Assembly (NCBI GenBank): GCA_011390955.1
Contig: JAABRM010000026.1
Location: 1-64,000, forward strand
Reading direction: 5' to 3'
Length of the DNA: 64,000 bases
DNA from: Oscillatoriales cyanobacterium
GTDB lineage: Bacteria > Cyanobacteriota > Cyanobacteriia > Cyanobacteriales > Laspinemataceae
The notes under the pieces: generated by a model
What the model saw: the letters and a program-made list of their open reading frames with translations, nothing else
What the model was told of the DNA's origin: nothing
Databases searched by the model: none
In this document: positions 53,163 to 63,300 of the stretch, one piece after another
Position numbering within the stretch: position 1 is the stretch's first letter
Layout of the letters: each line of letters starts with the position of its first letter
Made by a program: the position numbers and the translations under genes

Positions 53163-53285
53163 ATGGATATCAAGTTAGTAATCTCTGTGTTGACTGTGCT
53201 TTTCACCATTTCTTGCCTGTTTTTTGCCACGAAGAACGGATTTTACGATAGTGACAATTATCACGGGAACGGTTCAGCCCACTAA
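53163..53285 (+). CDS. 40-residue single-helix membrane peptide
   Basis: ATG 53163 to TAA 53285 encodes MDIKLVISVLTVLFTISCLF, then FATKNGFYDSDNYHGNGSAH. One membrane helix spans residues 4-22; the C-terminal half is polar with Asp, Asn, His and Gly. A purine-rich AAGGGA lies 5-6 nt upstream and a rho-independent terminator follows at 53309-53338, giving a self-contained transcription unit. The size and form resemble small thylakoid-membrane subunits of photosynthetic complexes; from memory similar peptides occur in other cyanobacteria, but I cannot name it. Confidence 0.7.
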   Translation: MDIKLVISVLTVLFTISCLFFATKNGFYDSDNYHGNGSAH

Positions 53286-53308
53286 GTCGTCTGTCGCTGA
53301 TTTTTTTG

Positions 53309-53338
53309 GGACATCGATCGCCGGTGTCCTTTTTTTTT
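53309..53338 (+). terminator. Terminator after the 40-residue peptide gene
   Basis: GGACA / TGTCC stem (53309-53313, 53325-53329) with an 11-nt loop followed by T9. Confidence 0.75.
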
Positions 53339-53381
53339 GACCAGACTTATTAAGTTTTAATTAAATTTACCCTGACCCTGA

Positions 53382-53416
53382 TTGACATTTCGTCAGCGAA
53401 TTGTAACAATAAATAC
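53382..53416 (+). promoter_or_regulatory. gifB promoter with overlapping NtcA site
   Basis: TTGACA (53382-53387), 17-bp spacer, AACAAT (53405-53410, 4/6 of the -10 consensus). A perfect NtcA palindrome GTA-N8-TAC spans 53403-53416 and overlaps the -10, the position expected for NtcA repression. This fits the known repression of gif genes by NtcA under nitrogen limitation. Confidence 0.75.
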
Positions 53417-53428
53417 AGACGTGAAAAC

Positions 53429-53520
53429 AACGTTCATCTCGACTAAAGACCTCCTGGAGGATTTCCCCGGAGTCATCAGGTAGAGACGGAAGTAGGGATG
53501 ATCCCGAAGGAACGCGCCTC
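53429..53520 (+). ncRNA. Glutamine riboswitch-like leader (glnA-motif RNA)
   Basis: Between promoter and gifB lies a three-stem element with the conserved stretches CGTTCATCTC (53431-53440), GAGACGGAAGTAGGG (53483-53497) and CCCGAAGGAACGCG (53503-53516). P1 is CGTTC/GAACG, P2 closes with TCTC/GAGA, P3 is GGGA/TCCC. From knowledge of the class, this layout binds L-glutamine and controls gifB in other cyanobacteria. Directly 3', CGCCTC (53515-53520) is complementary to GAGGCG (53543-53548), which contains the ribosome site, so translational control by sequestering is plausible. Confidence 0.8.
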
Positions 53521-53554
53521 ATTCAAAACGAACAAATTTTAAGAGGCGAAAATT

Positions 53555-54025
53555 ATGAAACTGTGTTATCGCGGCGTTAGTTATGAATATACTTCCCCCA
53601 CTTTAAAAATCACATTGGGGGAAGTGGTGGGAAAATATCGCGGTCTAGATGTGCGATTCGCGAAAGCGATCCGCTTTGCGGAATCGCGCAATCTTGCCAC
53701 CATGCCTATGGAGCAACCGAGCTTTGAGTTGCAATATCGGGGAGTACCCTATAAAACTGGCAGCCAAGTGGTCGCCGCAAAACCGGCAGCGGTTGCCGCA
53801 TCAGAACCCATCACCCTCCCAGGTTTGCGTACCACAGAAAAAGCGCGATCGCTCATGGTGAAGCAGTCGCGAGGAATTAAAAAGCGTCAACAAGCGATGC
53901 TTAGTCGTTTAGCGGGAGAAGTAGGATTAGGCAGTAATGTTGCAGATTACTGGAATCGTATCCAAGGCAAAATTCATCCGACTTTTCGGATCAGCTATGA
54001 CCGGAGTCATGTTGCTTTTAGTTAA
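53555..54025 (+). CDS. gifB: Glutamine synthetase inactivating factor IF17-like (DUF4278 + IF domain)
   Basis: A 156-residue protein. Residues 1-70 are DUF4278 (MKLCYRGVSYEYTSPTLKIT.., second half ELQYRGVPYKTG). Residues 93-156 match the IF7/IF17 inhibitor: ARSLMVKQSRGIKKRQQAML, then YWNRIQGKIHPTFRISYDRS. The three arginines that contact glutamine synthetase in IF7 (spaced 13 and 7) are kept as R98, R111 and R118. The protein should bind and inactivate GlnA when nitrogen is plentiful. Residues about 34-46 (RFAKAIRFAESRN) are an in-frame 35-bp palindromic repeat inside DUF4278. GAGG stands 8 nt before the ATG. Confidence 0.88.
   Translation: MKLCYRGVSYEYTSPTLKITLGEVVGKYRGLDVRFAKAIRFAESRNLATMPMEQPSFELQYRGVPYKTGSQVVAAKPAAVAASEPITLPGLRTTEKARSLMVKQSRGIKKRQQAMLSRLAGEVGLGSNVADYWNRIQGKIHPTFRISYDRSHVAFS
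53653..53687. repeat. 35-bp palindromic repeat inside gifB
   Basis: GCGATTCGCGAAAGC...TTTGCGGAATCGC. Same family as 18217-18251 and, in inverted orientation, 54098-54132 only 410 nt downstream. Confidence 0.9.
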
Positions 54026-54097
54026 TTTTAGTTAAGATTTCTGGCCATGATTGCTCAGATTTAAAGACAATCATCTAGCATTTCTAGACATAAAAAC

Positions 54098-54132
54098 GCG
54101 ATTCCGCAAAGCGGATCCTGAACGCGAATCGC
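54098..54132. repeat. 35-bp palindromic repeat downstream of gifB
   Basis: Inverted-orientation member of the family found in gifB and the pseudokinase gene; the centre reads GGATCC. Confidence 0.85.
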
Positions 54133-54201
54133 ACCGGAAATTTTACATCACTGGATTGCTTTTCCGCTATAACAGAGCGCTCGTCTGTGCGCGAATGGGA
54201 A

Positions 54202-54229
54202 AAACGCCTCTCTCATGGGAGGTGTTTTT
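54202..54229 (+). terminator. Probable gifB terminator
   Basis: AAACGCCTC (54202-54210) pairs with GAGGTGTTT (54219-54227), followed by a TTTATTT tail. Confidence 0.65.
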
Positions 54230-54347
54230 ATTTGCTGATTCTTTGGAGATAAATTTTTTCAGAATAGTGATAGCGAATTGGGGCGATCGCCCCAAAAACA
54301 AGCGCCAAAAAGATCGCGGGATTTAATCGGATAAGCTAAAGTAAAAA

Positions 54348-54677
54348 TATAGTCATTTCAAATAAGTAGGTGGGCAGAAATAAATGCAGACCAGATCGGG
54401 AGAAAAACTATCATTCCCGCGTCCTTGCGAAGCCCATGCCAAAGGCTATAGGCGGGAATCCAAGGATTTACGGCGAGGAACGAAAAGTGCAATTAATTAT
54501 GTTCACCTACTTAAGAGTAACGCTGTAGGGGGGATTCGCGAATCCCCCCTACTTTGAGATCGCTATATGTGAAAAAACCCGGTTTCTTACCTGTAAAGAT
54601 TATCATGTTGGGTTTCGTTCCAAGGGCCCAACCTACAGCTACAGAATAATATATCATTCTTATTTGAAATGACTATA
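54348..54677. repeat. MITE-like element, copy 3, perfect 19-bp ends
   Basis: Ends TATAGTCATTTCAAATAAG (54348-54366) and its exact complement (54659-54677). With TA at both tips a TA target duplication is likely, as made by IS630/Tc1-mariner transposases. The interior contains an ATTCCCGC..GCGGGAAT hairpin (54412-54453), a GGGGGGATTC palindrome (54528-54550) and the 115-nt segment shared with 9156-9270. No transposase. Confidence 0.85.
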
Positions 54678-54679
54678 CC

Positions 54680-54862
54680 CGCAAAGAAACCGGGTTTCTG
54701 CTGTTTGCTCCAGAAACCGGGTTTCTGCTTTTTCTTGCTAAAATTTTAGGATTTGCCAGAAAAGAAACCCGGTTTCTTGTTTCTACTGTTGAATTCAGAA
54801 ACCGGGTTTCTGCTTTTTCTTGCCAAAATTGTCGGATTTACCCGCAAAGAAACCCGGTTTCT
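54680..54862. repeat. Cluster of six AGAAACC(C/G)GGTTTCT palindromes
   Basis: Palindromes lie near 54685, 54711, 54760, 54799 and 54847, with a further one inside the adjacent MITE at 54571. Two share the flank TGCTTTTTCTTGC(T/C)AAAAT. They end at the 3' end of the following minus-strand gene and even provide its last codons region. Confidence 0.9.
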
Positions 54863-55174
54863 TTAGAAAAAATCTGGTTTTTCCGTGGTGAAAAACTCAA
54901 TTTTCGGTAATAAAGGATCTTGAACAATTCCCACCCCATTAAATCCCCAACGATCTAACAGACTTTTCAGCCCCGACTGAGTAACTGACTCCACGGCAAA
55001 GCGATCGCGCATATCCCCGGCATACTTATTTAGATAACTCAGGGCATCAAAATTTTCTTTAAACATCAGCAAATATCCGGCCTGAGACTTCCCATCTGGA
55101 GCGCTAACTTTTGGATGCGCCGCTAGATAACTGCCATCAATTTTAGAACGAATTAAATAATAAATTTGAGTCAT
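54863..55174 (-). CDS. Conserved hypothetical protein next to a DppB-type permease
   Basis: A 103-residue protein without signal peptide: MTQIYYLIRSKIDGSYLAAH, then YLLMFKENFDALSYLNKYAG, RFAVESVTQSGLKSLLDRWGFNGVGIV-like and DPLLPKIEFF. It reads like a compact alpha/beta cytoplasmic protein that I believe is conserved in cyanobacteria, function unknown. It starts 5 nt after the permease gene stop, implying one transcript. The 3' end abuts the palindrome cluster. Confidence 0.75.
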   Translation of the reverse strand: MTQIYYLIRSKIDGSYLAAHPKVSAPDGKSQAGYLLMFKENFDALSYLNKYAGDMRDRFAVESVTQSGLKSLLDRWGFNGVGIVQDPLLPKIEFFTTEKPDFF

Positions 55175-55179
55175 TTTTT

Positions 55180-56238
55180 TTAATCTTCAGCCCCTAATTT
55201 AATCCGAGGATCGACTGCTTTTAAGAGTAAATCCGCTAACAAATTGCCGACGATCAACATCACCGCCCCCATCATCAAACTGCCCATCACCAAATACAAA
55301 TCCTGAGATTGAACAGCTTGCAAAATCAGCCGCCCCAACCCAGGCCAATTAAAGAAAGTTTCCGCAATAAATGCCCCGCCCAATAAACTGGAAAACTCAA
55401 ACCCTAAAATCGTGATTAAAGGATTGATCGCATTCCGCAAAGCATGAACATAAATCACTCGATTTTCCGGCAACCCTTTAGCGCGAGCAGTTTGGATATA
55501 ATCTTGCCGCAACACATCCAATAATTGACCGCGAGTAATCCGTTGTAACCCGGCAAAACTGGTGATACTCAGGGCTAAAGTGGGTAAAATCATGTGCCAA
55601 CCAATATCGATCATTTTGCCAAAAGGGGTGAGTCGATCGTGATAGATACTGGTCATGCCCCCCACCGGGAATACAGGAGAGACAATTTGGGCGACAAATA
55701 ATAGTAATAAGGCCGTAATCAGACTGGGAAATCCTTGCCCGGTGTAGCTAAGGACTTGTAACACCCGATCCGCTGTGCCATTTTGCTTCAGGGCGCCCAC
55801 AATCCCCAAGGGAATGGCGATCGCCCAAGTAATCACCAAAGAAGCGATCGACAACAACAAAGTATTGGGGATCCGTTCCCACAACAAATCGGCCACCGCC
55901 CGATTGTACACAAAACTTTGGCCAAAATCTCTTTGGGCGACAATCTGCCATAACCAGCGACCATACTGTTCAACGGGATGCCGATCCAAGCCAAACTGTT
56001 GATTATATTGGTCCAGGGTGTCTTGAGAAATGGCCGGATTTTGCCGTAAAGCATCCAGGTAATCCCCTGGGGCTAACTGAATAATCGCAAAACTAAGCAT
56101 CGATGCCAACCACAAGGTCAACACCGCTTGTAAGAGGCGCTTCACCACATAGAAAAACGTATCGCTGACAAAAAAAGCGATCGCTGCATCCTTCAATGCC
56201 GTAATGCGCTGCCCAGAAGAAACCTTAAAAGAAGTCAT
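55180..56238 (-). CDS. DppB/OppB-type ABC transporter permease
   Basis: A 352-residue inner-membrane permease of the peptide/nickel transporter class. After a short N-terminus, the first helix carries LLQAVLTLWLASMLSFAIIQ followed by APGDYLDALRQNPA, the periplasmic loop holds YGRWLWQIVAQRDFGQSFVY, and the coupling EAA loop is DYIQTARAKGLPENRVIYVH with ALRNAINPLITI. Five to six helices. ATG 56238 is preferred over a TTG 6 nt earlier. No second permease, ATPase or binding protein is in the window; in cyanobacteria the subunits are often scattered, so the substrate cannot be told. Confidence 0.88.
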   Translation of the reverse strand: MTSFKVSSGQRITALKDAAIAFFVSDTFFYVVKRLLQAVLTLWLASMLSFAIIQLAPGDYLDALRQNPAISQDTLDQYNQQFGLDRHPVEQYGRWLWQIVAQRDFGQSFVYNRAVADLLWERIPNTLLLSIASLVITWAIAIPLGIVGALKQNGTADRVLQVLSYTGQGFPSLITALLLLFVAQIVSPVFPVGGMTSIYHDRLTPFGKMIDIGWHMILPTLALSITSFAGLQRITRGQLLDVLRQDYIQTARAKGLPENRVIYVHALRNAINPLITILGFEFSSLLGGAFIAETFFNWPGLGRLILQAVQSQDLYLVMGSLMMGAVMLIVGNLLADLLLKAVDPRIKLGAED

Positions 56239-56523
56239 AGTCAAATGCGGAATGAGAAACCGTGAATCAAAGATCGGAGCTTAACATGATTGTAATCATG
56301 CAATCTCATTGATTATCTTCATCTTTCGCCGATTCTAAGTCGAAAAGTCAGGGTTGGCAAAGGGGCTAGGGGAAATGCGATCGGCCCGACAAAGCAGAAT
56401 ATCCTGATTTTCCCGCAGCAGACGGCACAGCACCTCTGGGGAAATTTTAAAAAAAATTTCCAAAATGTTCCGAGATTTAAATGGTAGAATCACGGGTAAC
56501 TGAACGTGCTTCGAGGCTATGCT

Positions 56524-57516
56524 GTGATCCGTTCTGCTGCTTTAACTCTCCCAACTTCTTTGGGTAATATTTCCGATCACCGCCGTCTACGGCTGTTTTC
56601 TGGTTCTTCAAATCTCCCTCTAGCTCAGGAAGTGGCTCACTACCTGGGAATCGACTTAGGGCCAATGGTACGCAAGCGGTTTGCCGATGGAGAACTGTAT
56701 GTTCAAATTCAGGAATCCATCCGAGGCTGTGATGTTTATCTGATTCAGCCCACCTGCTACCCAGTTAACAACAACCTGATGGAATTGCTGATTATGATTG
56801 ATGCTTGCCGTCGAGCATCAGCCAGACAAATTACCGCAGTCATTCCTTACTATGGTTATGCTAGGGCCGATCGGAAAACGGCGGGACGTGAGTCGATTAC
56901 CGCCAAGTTAGTTGCCAATTTGATCGCCGGAGCGGGAGCAACTCGCATGGTAGCGATGGATTTGCATTCAGGGCAAATCCAGGGCTATTTTGATATCCCG
57001 TTGGATCATGTTTATTCTTCGCCGGTATTGCTCGATTATCTAACTCACAAAAATCTCCCGGATCTGGTGGTAGTTTCCCCAGATGTCGGCGGGGTAGCAA
57101 GAGCTAGAGCTTTTGCGAAAAAGTTAAATGACGCGCCGTTAGCAATTATTGATAAACGTCGCCAAGCTCATAACGTGGCGGAAGTGATGAATCTAATTGG
57201 TGACGTTAAAGGGAAAACAGCGGTATTAGTCGATGACATGATTGACACCGCTGGCACAATTACTGAAGGCGCTCGGTTACTGCGCCGTGAAGGTGCCAGA
57301 CAAGTCTATGCTTGTGCCACCCATGCAGTCTTTTCACCCCCAGCGGTGGAGCGCTTGTCGTCCGGACTGTTTGAAGAGGTAATTGTGACGAATACGATCC
57401 CGGTAGCTGAAGAACTCCGCTTCGATCAGCTACGCATTCTATCAGTGGCCAATTTGCTGGGTGAAACTATCTGGCGTGTCCATGAAGATAGTTCGGTAAG
57501 TAGTATGTTCCGCTAA
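56524..57516 (+). CDS. prs: Ribose-phosphate pyrophosphokinase
   Basis: A 330-residue enzyme making PRPP from ribose 5-phosphate and ATP for nucleotide, His and Trp synthesis. Motifs: LRLFSGSSNLPLAQEVAHYL, RKRFADGELYVQI, IPYYGYARADRK (ATP loop), VAMDLHSGQIQGYFDIPLDH, and the PRPP loop VLVDDMIDTAGTI. I start at GTG 56524 because GAGG lies 7 nt upstream; a GTG at 56506 would add six residues. The length is normal for class I enzymes. A terminator stands 195 nt downstream. Confidence 0.95.
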   Translation: MIRSAALTLPTSLGNISDHRRLRLFSGSSNLPLAQEVAHYLGIDLGPMVRKRFADGELYVQIQESIRGCDVYLIQPTCYPVNNNLMELLIMIDACRRASARQITAVIPYYGYARADRKTAGRESITAKLVANLIAGAGATRMVAMDLHSGQIQGYFDIPLDHVYSSPVLLDYLTHKNLPDLVVVSPDVGGVARARAFAKKLNDAPLAIIDKRRQAHNVAEVMNLIGDVKGKTAVLVDDMIDTAGTITEGARLLRREGARQVYACATHAVFSPPAVERLSSGLFEEVIVTNTIPVAEELRFDQLRILSVANLLGETIWRVHEDSSVSSMFR

Positions 57517-58274
57517 ATTTGTGACTATCCCAATTTTCATTGGGTTCAGTCGCTCCTGGATTTCAGATCAAAACTGATTGATGCTGTTTTTTGAGCTTGA
57601 GTCAGGATTTTCTCTCATATTTTTGACTGCTGATTTCGGGATATTTTTATCTTTTCGCTATCGGGCGAATTTTCCAACTAAACAATGCGAGTTTTTTGGT
57701 CAGTTTATCTGCCTCCGTTTCTGCGGGGGTTTTTTTGCGATCTTTCACCCATAATCCACCACAAGTCTTGAATTATGTTCGTGAGAGACAGAAATTATTG
57801 GCCATTTAACGGTATTGTCGGGTTGGATCGGGTCTGATGAATCGATCGCCTGTAACCTGATGAGTCGTGTTTGGTGATATTGTTTGGTGATACATTTAAC
57901 TCTCTGTTGATGATGCTACCGGATCTGTTTGATTTAATTGGCGATCTAATTAACAAATTAACCTAGTTAAGCTTTTGTACTTGCTCAATAAAAGTTAACG
58001 GTTCTAAATATTTCTTAAATTTGATTCAAAATATCCTGTTCCGATGACTTTTTCCCTAAATGTCAAGCTTTACGGACATGAAGATTGGGCAGTCAGTTGG
58101 GAGAATTTGGATAATTATGCCCGGTGGGGAAGAGAGAACCTTGGCGGAGTCTCTGAGTCCAGCGATTCAGCAATTTTACGGATCTCAAAATACCTAATTA
58201 TACTGATGGCAACTTGAATCATCTATTGATAAGGTTGAAAAGAAGAACTTAAATTATATACATGAGAGATACTT
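57517..58274. other. 758-bp intergenic region after prs
   Basis: Contains the terminator at 57712-57736. A 57-codon frame (58044-58217, MTFSLNVKLYGHEDWAVSWE..) begins at ATG without clear ribosome site; it is noted but not called. The end should hold the histidine kinase promoter. Confidence 0.45.
57712..57736 (+). terminator. Terminator downstream of prs
   Basis: CCTCCG / CGGGGG stem with TTTCTG loop, then T7. Confidence 0.75.
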
Positions 58275-60107
58275 ATGCTAAGTAAATATACTGCTGGCGG
58301 TTCGGTGAAGTACCGTGATTTAATTAAAGATATCCGCAAAAAAAGCGATCGCACTTTAAAAAATCGCCATAAAAATCGCCCTCAAGAAATGGGGAATCAT
58401 CACCAAACCTTAGTCAAGGGTCAAGTACCTGCTAAAATAATGGCTGTAAGCAATTCAGCCCTGCCTTTAGCAGCCAAAATTAAAACCTTTTTAGAAGGGA
58501 AAGGAAACCTCGTAAATTTTAACCCTCCCATTAAAGATAGGGAACCTATGAAGATTCTGGAGAATCAAGATAGAAATTTGGCATCAGAACTCAATGGTTC
58601 TCCGACGCAACATTCAACTTTAATGAATGATGCAAGGGTATTTGTTCTTAACGAAGGATTTTGCCAACAAAAGTCTACCGGACGCTGGTCGCCAAAATAT
58701 TTTGAGCAAAATGCAGAATTGCGGCAAAATTCCGATATTCAAATAATGAATGAAACAAGCAGAAAAGACGTAGAACAGGATATTGTGAACCCGCAAAGGA
58801 ACATCGGCGATCGCGTTAATCGCGCTCAAATTGAGGCGGCACTCTGGGAGAGTGAAATTAAAAATCGTAGTTTGCTCAATGCAATTCCTGACTTAATGTT
58901 TAGACTAAATCAGTCAGGAATTTTTCTGGATTATTTTCCCGCTAAAGATGACCAAAATGCCCCAGAACCAGAACAATTTATCGGCAAAAATCTTGATGAA
59001 GTCCTCTCCGAAGATTTAGCCCTCTGGACTCGCTGCTATTTAGAGAAAACTTTGGCCACGGGAGAACCCCAAGTTGGCGAATATAATCTGCGAGAACAGA
59101 ATACCTGGAAACATTATGAAGCGCGATATGTTCCCTTTGGCAGCACTGAGGTGATTGCCATTATCCGGGATATTACCATCCGCAAACAGATGGAAGCAGA
59201 CTTGCGTTTGTCTCAAGTCCGGGAACGCGATCGCACTAGACAAGTGGAACAGACTTTACAGCAGTTAAAACAAACTCAAACTCAATTGATTCAAGCGGAA
59301 AAAATGTCCGCCCTGGGGAGTATGGTGGCCGGAATTGCCCATGAAATTAACAATCCCATTAGCTTTATCTATGGGAATGTTGCCCCTGCCATTGAATACA
59401 TTGAAGATTTGCTAGAGTTGGTAATGCTGTATCAGCAACATCACAGTCCCCCTGCTTTGCCCATTCAAGAACATCTCAAAAATATCGATCTGGATTTTCT
59501 CATCGAAGACCTGCCTAAATTACTTTCCAGCATGAAAATGGGGGCGGAACGGATTCGCGAAATCGTCAAATCTCTCCGCAATTTTTCCCGCTTAGATGAA
59601 GGCGAAAAAAAACCCGTAGATATTCACGAAGGCATTGACAATACTCTGCTGATTCTTCAACATCGACTCAAGACCCAGAGCGATCGCCGGGCCATCACCG
59701 TAGAAAAAGACTATGGAACATTGCCCAAAATCGAATGCTATGCGGGATTAATGAATCAAGTGTTTATGAACATTCTCAGCAATGCGATCGATGCCTTAGA
59801 GTCGCATCTAAACCAAAATCCTGAAACCTGCAACTCTCCAGTCATTCGCATCAGCACCAAAATTTCCCCAGATAATTTTTTGGTGATTAGCATTGCCGAT
59901 AATGGATCGGGAATTCCCCTAGAAATTCAGCAACGATTATTTGACCCATTTTTTACTACCAAACCTGTGGGTAAAGGTACGGGTCTGGGTTTATCGATTT
60001 CTTACTCCATTGTGGAAAAGCATCGCGGTCAGTTAAAATGTATCTCAGAAGTTGGTGAAGGAACAGAATTTCTGATTCAGATTCCTTTACAAGCTTCTGA
60101 TGCCTAA
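58275..60107 (+). CDS. PAS-domain sensor histidine kinase (soluble)
   Basis: A 610-residue cytoplasmic kinase. The first 185 residues are basic and unrecognised. A PAS domain lies at about 195-303 (SLLNAIPDLMFRLNQSGIFL .. VIAIIRDITIRK), followed by a coiled coil (RQVEQTLQQLKQTQTQLIQA). HisKA carries His356 in AGIAHEINNPISFI; the ATPase domain has NILSNAIDALES, DNGSGIP and GKGTGLGLSIS, all intact. The AHEINNP form places it with the NtrB-like HPK4 kinases common in cyanobacteria. No membrane helix or receiver; no partner gene adjacent. Confidence 0.92.
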   Translation: MLSKYTAGGSVKYRDLIKDIRKKSDRTLKNRHKNRPQEMGNHHQTLVKGQVPAKIMAVSNSALPLAAKIKTFLEGKGNLVNFNPPIKDREPMKILENQDRNLASELNGSPTQHSTLMNDARVFVLNEGFCQQKSTGRWSPKYFEQNAELRQNSDIQIMNETSRKDVEQDIVNPQRNIGDRVNRAQIEAALWESEIKNRSLLNAIPDLMFRLNQSGIFLDYFPAKDDQNAPEPEQFIGKNLDEVLSEDLALWTRCYLEKTLATGEPQVGEYNLREQNTWKHYEARYVPFGSTEVIAIIRDITIRKQMEADLRLSQVRERDRTRQVEQTLQQLKQTQTQLIQAEKMSALGSMVAGIAHEINNPISFIYGNVAPAIEYIEDLLELVMLYQQHHSPPALPIQEHLKNIDLDFLIEDLPKLLSSMKMGAERIREIVKSLRNFSRLDEGEKKPVDIHEGIDNTLLILQHRLKTQSDRRAITVEKDYGTLPKIECYAGLMNQVFMNILSNAIDALESHLNQNPETCNSPVIRISTKISPDNFLVISIADNGSGIPLEIQQRLFDPFFTTKPVGKGTGLGLSISYSIVEKHRGQLKCISEVGEGTEFLIQIPLQASDA

Positions 60108-62190
<2,083 letters not shown>

Positions 62191-62211
62191 TTTTTTCCGG
62201 TCACATCTACT

Positions 62212-63300
62212 ATGAATTACCAGCACTTCGTCTCACCAGATACCGCGTTTCATACCCTGTCCACCCCCTTCCCCTTAGAATCTGGGGAGCAATTGTTTGG
62301 GGTGCAGGTGGCTTATCGCACTTGGGGAAGTTTAAATGCTGCCCGGGATAACGCGGTTCTGATCTGTCATGCGTTTACAGGTTCTGCCGATGCAGATTAC
62401 TGGTGGGCGCCCTTATTTGGATCGGGAAAAGCCCTAGACCCTGACCGTGATTTTATTATTTGTAGCAATATCCTCGGTAGTTGTTATGGCACCACCGGGC
62501 CGACTTCTATTAATCCCAAAACTGGTGAAATGTATGGCGCCAATTTTCCCCAAATTACGGTGCGGGATATGGTGCATTTACAAGCACGGTTTTTGGAGGA
62601 GTTGGGAGTGCGTTCGCGAAGCGGTGCGGATGCACCATCGCTCAAGTTGGTGATTGGCGGTTCTCTGGGAGGGATGCAAGTGCTGGAATGGGCGGTACTC
62701 TACCCAGAACGGGTGCGAGCGATCGCCCCCATTGCCATCTCCGGCAGACATTCTGCCTGGTGTATTGCCTGGAGTGAAGCCCAACGGCAAGCGATTTATG
62801 CGGATCCTAACTGGAATGGGGGGCATTATTCTGACGACCAACCCCCGATCCAAGGACTCGCGATCGCCCGCATGATTGCCATGAGCACCTACCGTTCTTG
62901 GGAAAACTTTGAGCAGCGCTTTGGTCGTCAACTCCAACAGAACAAAGCCAAAGAACAGTTTGCCATCTCCAGCTATTTGCAATACCAAGGGGAAAAACTG
63001 ATCGAACGGTTTGATGCCAACACCTACGTTGTCCTCACTCATGCAATGGACAGCCACGATCTCAGCCGTCGCGATCGCGACTATGAATCGGTACTCCGCA
63101 GTATTCCTCATCCCACCTTGGTAGTAGGAATTACTACCGATGTCCTCTATCCTCCTGCCGAACAAGAAGAACTGGCGAACTTAATTCCCCAGGCAAAACT
63201 TTTCTGGTTAAACTCTCCCCACGGCCATGATGCTTTTTTAATTGAGATGGACAAGCTAAATGACTTCTTAGTGGAATTTCGCCAGGAATTTAAATTATAA
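62212..63300 (+). CDS. metX: Homoserine O-acetyltransferase
   Basis: A 362-residue alpha/beta-hydrolase that acetylates homoserine. Motifs: AVLICHAFTGSADADYWW, SNILGSCYGTTGPTSINP, nucleophile Ser151 in IGGSLGGMQVLEW, an Asp in TTDVLYPP and the His in SPHGHDAFLIE. Residues about 133-143 (VRSRSGADAPS) are an in-frame copy of the 37-bp repeat also found in ftsW, set immediately before the strand that leads to the nucleophile elbow (LKLVIGGS). The rest is intact, so the enzyme may tolerate the loop. It is the second gene of metY-metX; a tandem-repeat tract begins at its stop. Confidence 0.94.
   Translation: MNYQHFVSPDTAFHTLSTPFPLESGEQLFGVQVAYRTWGSLNAARDNAVLICHAFTGSADADYWWAPLFGSGKALDPDRDFIICSNILGSCYGTTGPTSINPKTGEMYGANFPQITVRDMVHLQARFLEELGVRSRSGADAPSLKLVIGGSLGGMQVLEWAVLYPERVRAIAPIAISGRHSAWCIAWSEAQRQAIYADPNWNGGHYSDDQPPIQGLAIARMIAMSTYRSWENFEQRFGRQLQQNKAKEQFAISSYLQYQGEKLIERFDANTYVVLTHAMDSHDLSRRDRDYESVLRSIPHPTLVVGITTDVLYPPAEQEELANLIPQAKLFWLNSPHGHDAFLIEMDKLNDFLVEFRQEFKL
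62608..62644 (+). repeat. 37-bp dispersed repeat inside metX
   Basis: Matches 1598-1634 in ftsW at 33 of 37 positions; core CGTTCGCGAAGCGG. Confidence 0.8.

Larger units (their letters stand above)
54026..54347. other. Region after gifB
   Basis: Holds the palindromic repeat at 54098-54132 and the terminator at 54202-54229. A 91-codon plus-strand frame (54051-54326) runs through both and is not credible. Confidence 0.6.

Noticed and set aside
54051-54326. 91-codon frame after gifB
   Set aside because: Runs through a dispersed palindrome and a terminator hairpin; no ribosome site.
58044-58217. 57-codon frame with a WD-like GHEDWAVSW stretch
   Set aside because: Single short motif, no ribosome site, no repeats; not enough to call a gene.
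62578-63165. 195-codon minus-strand frame opposite metX
   Set aside because: Antisense to clear MetX motifs; no homology recognised.
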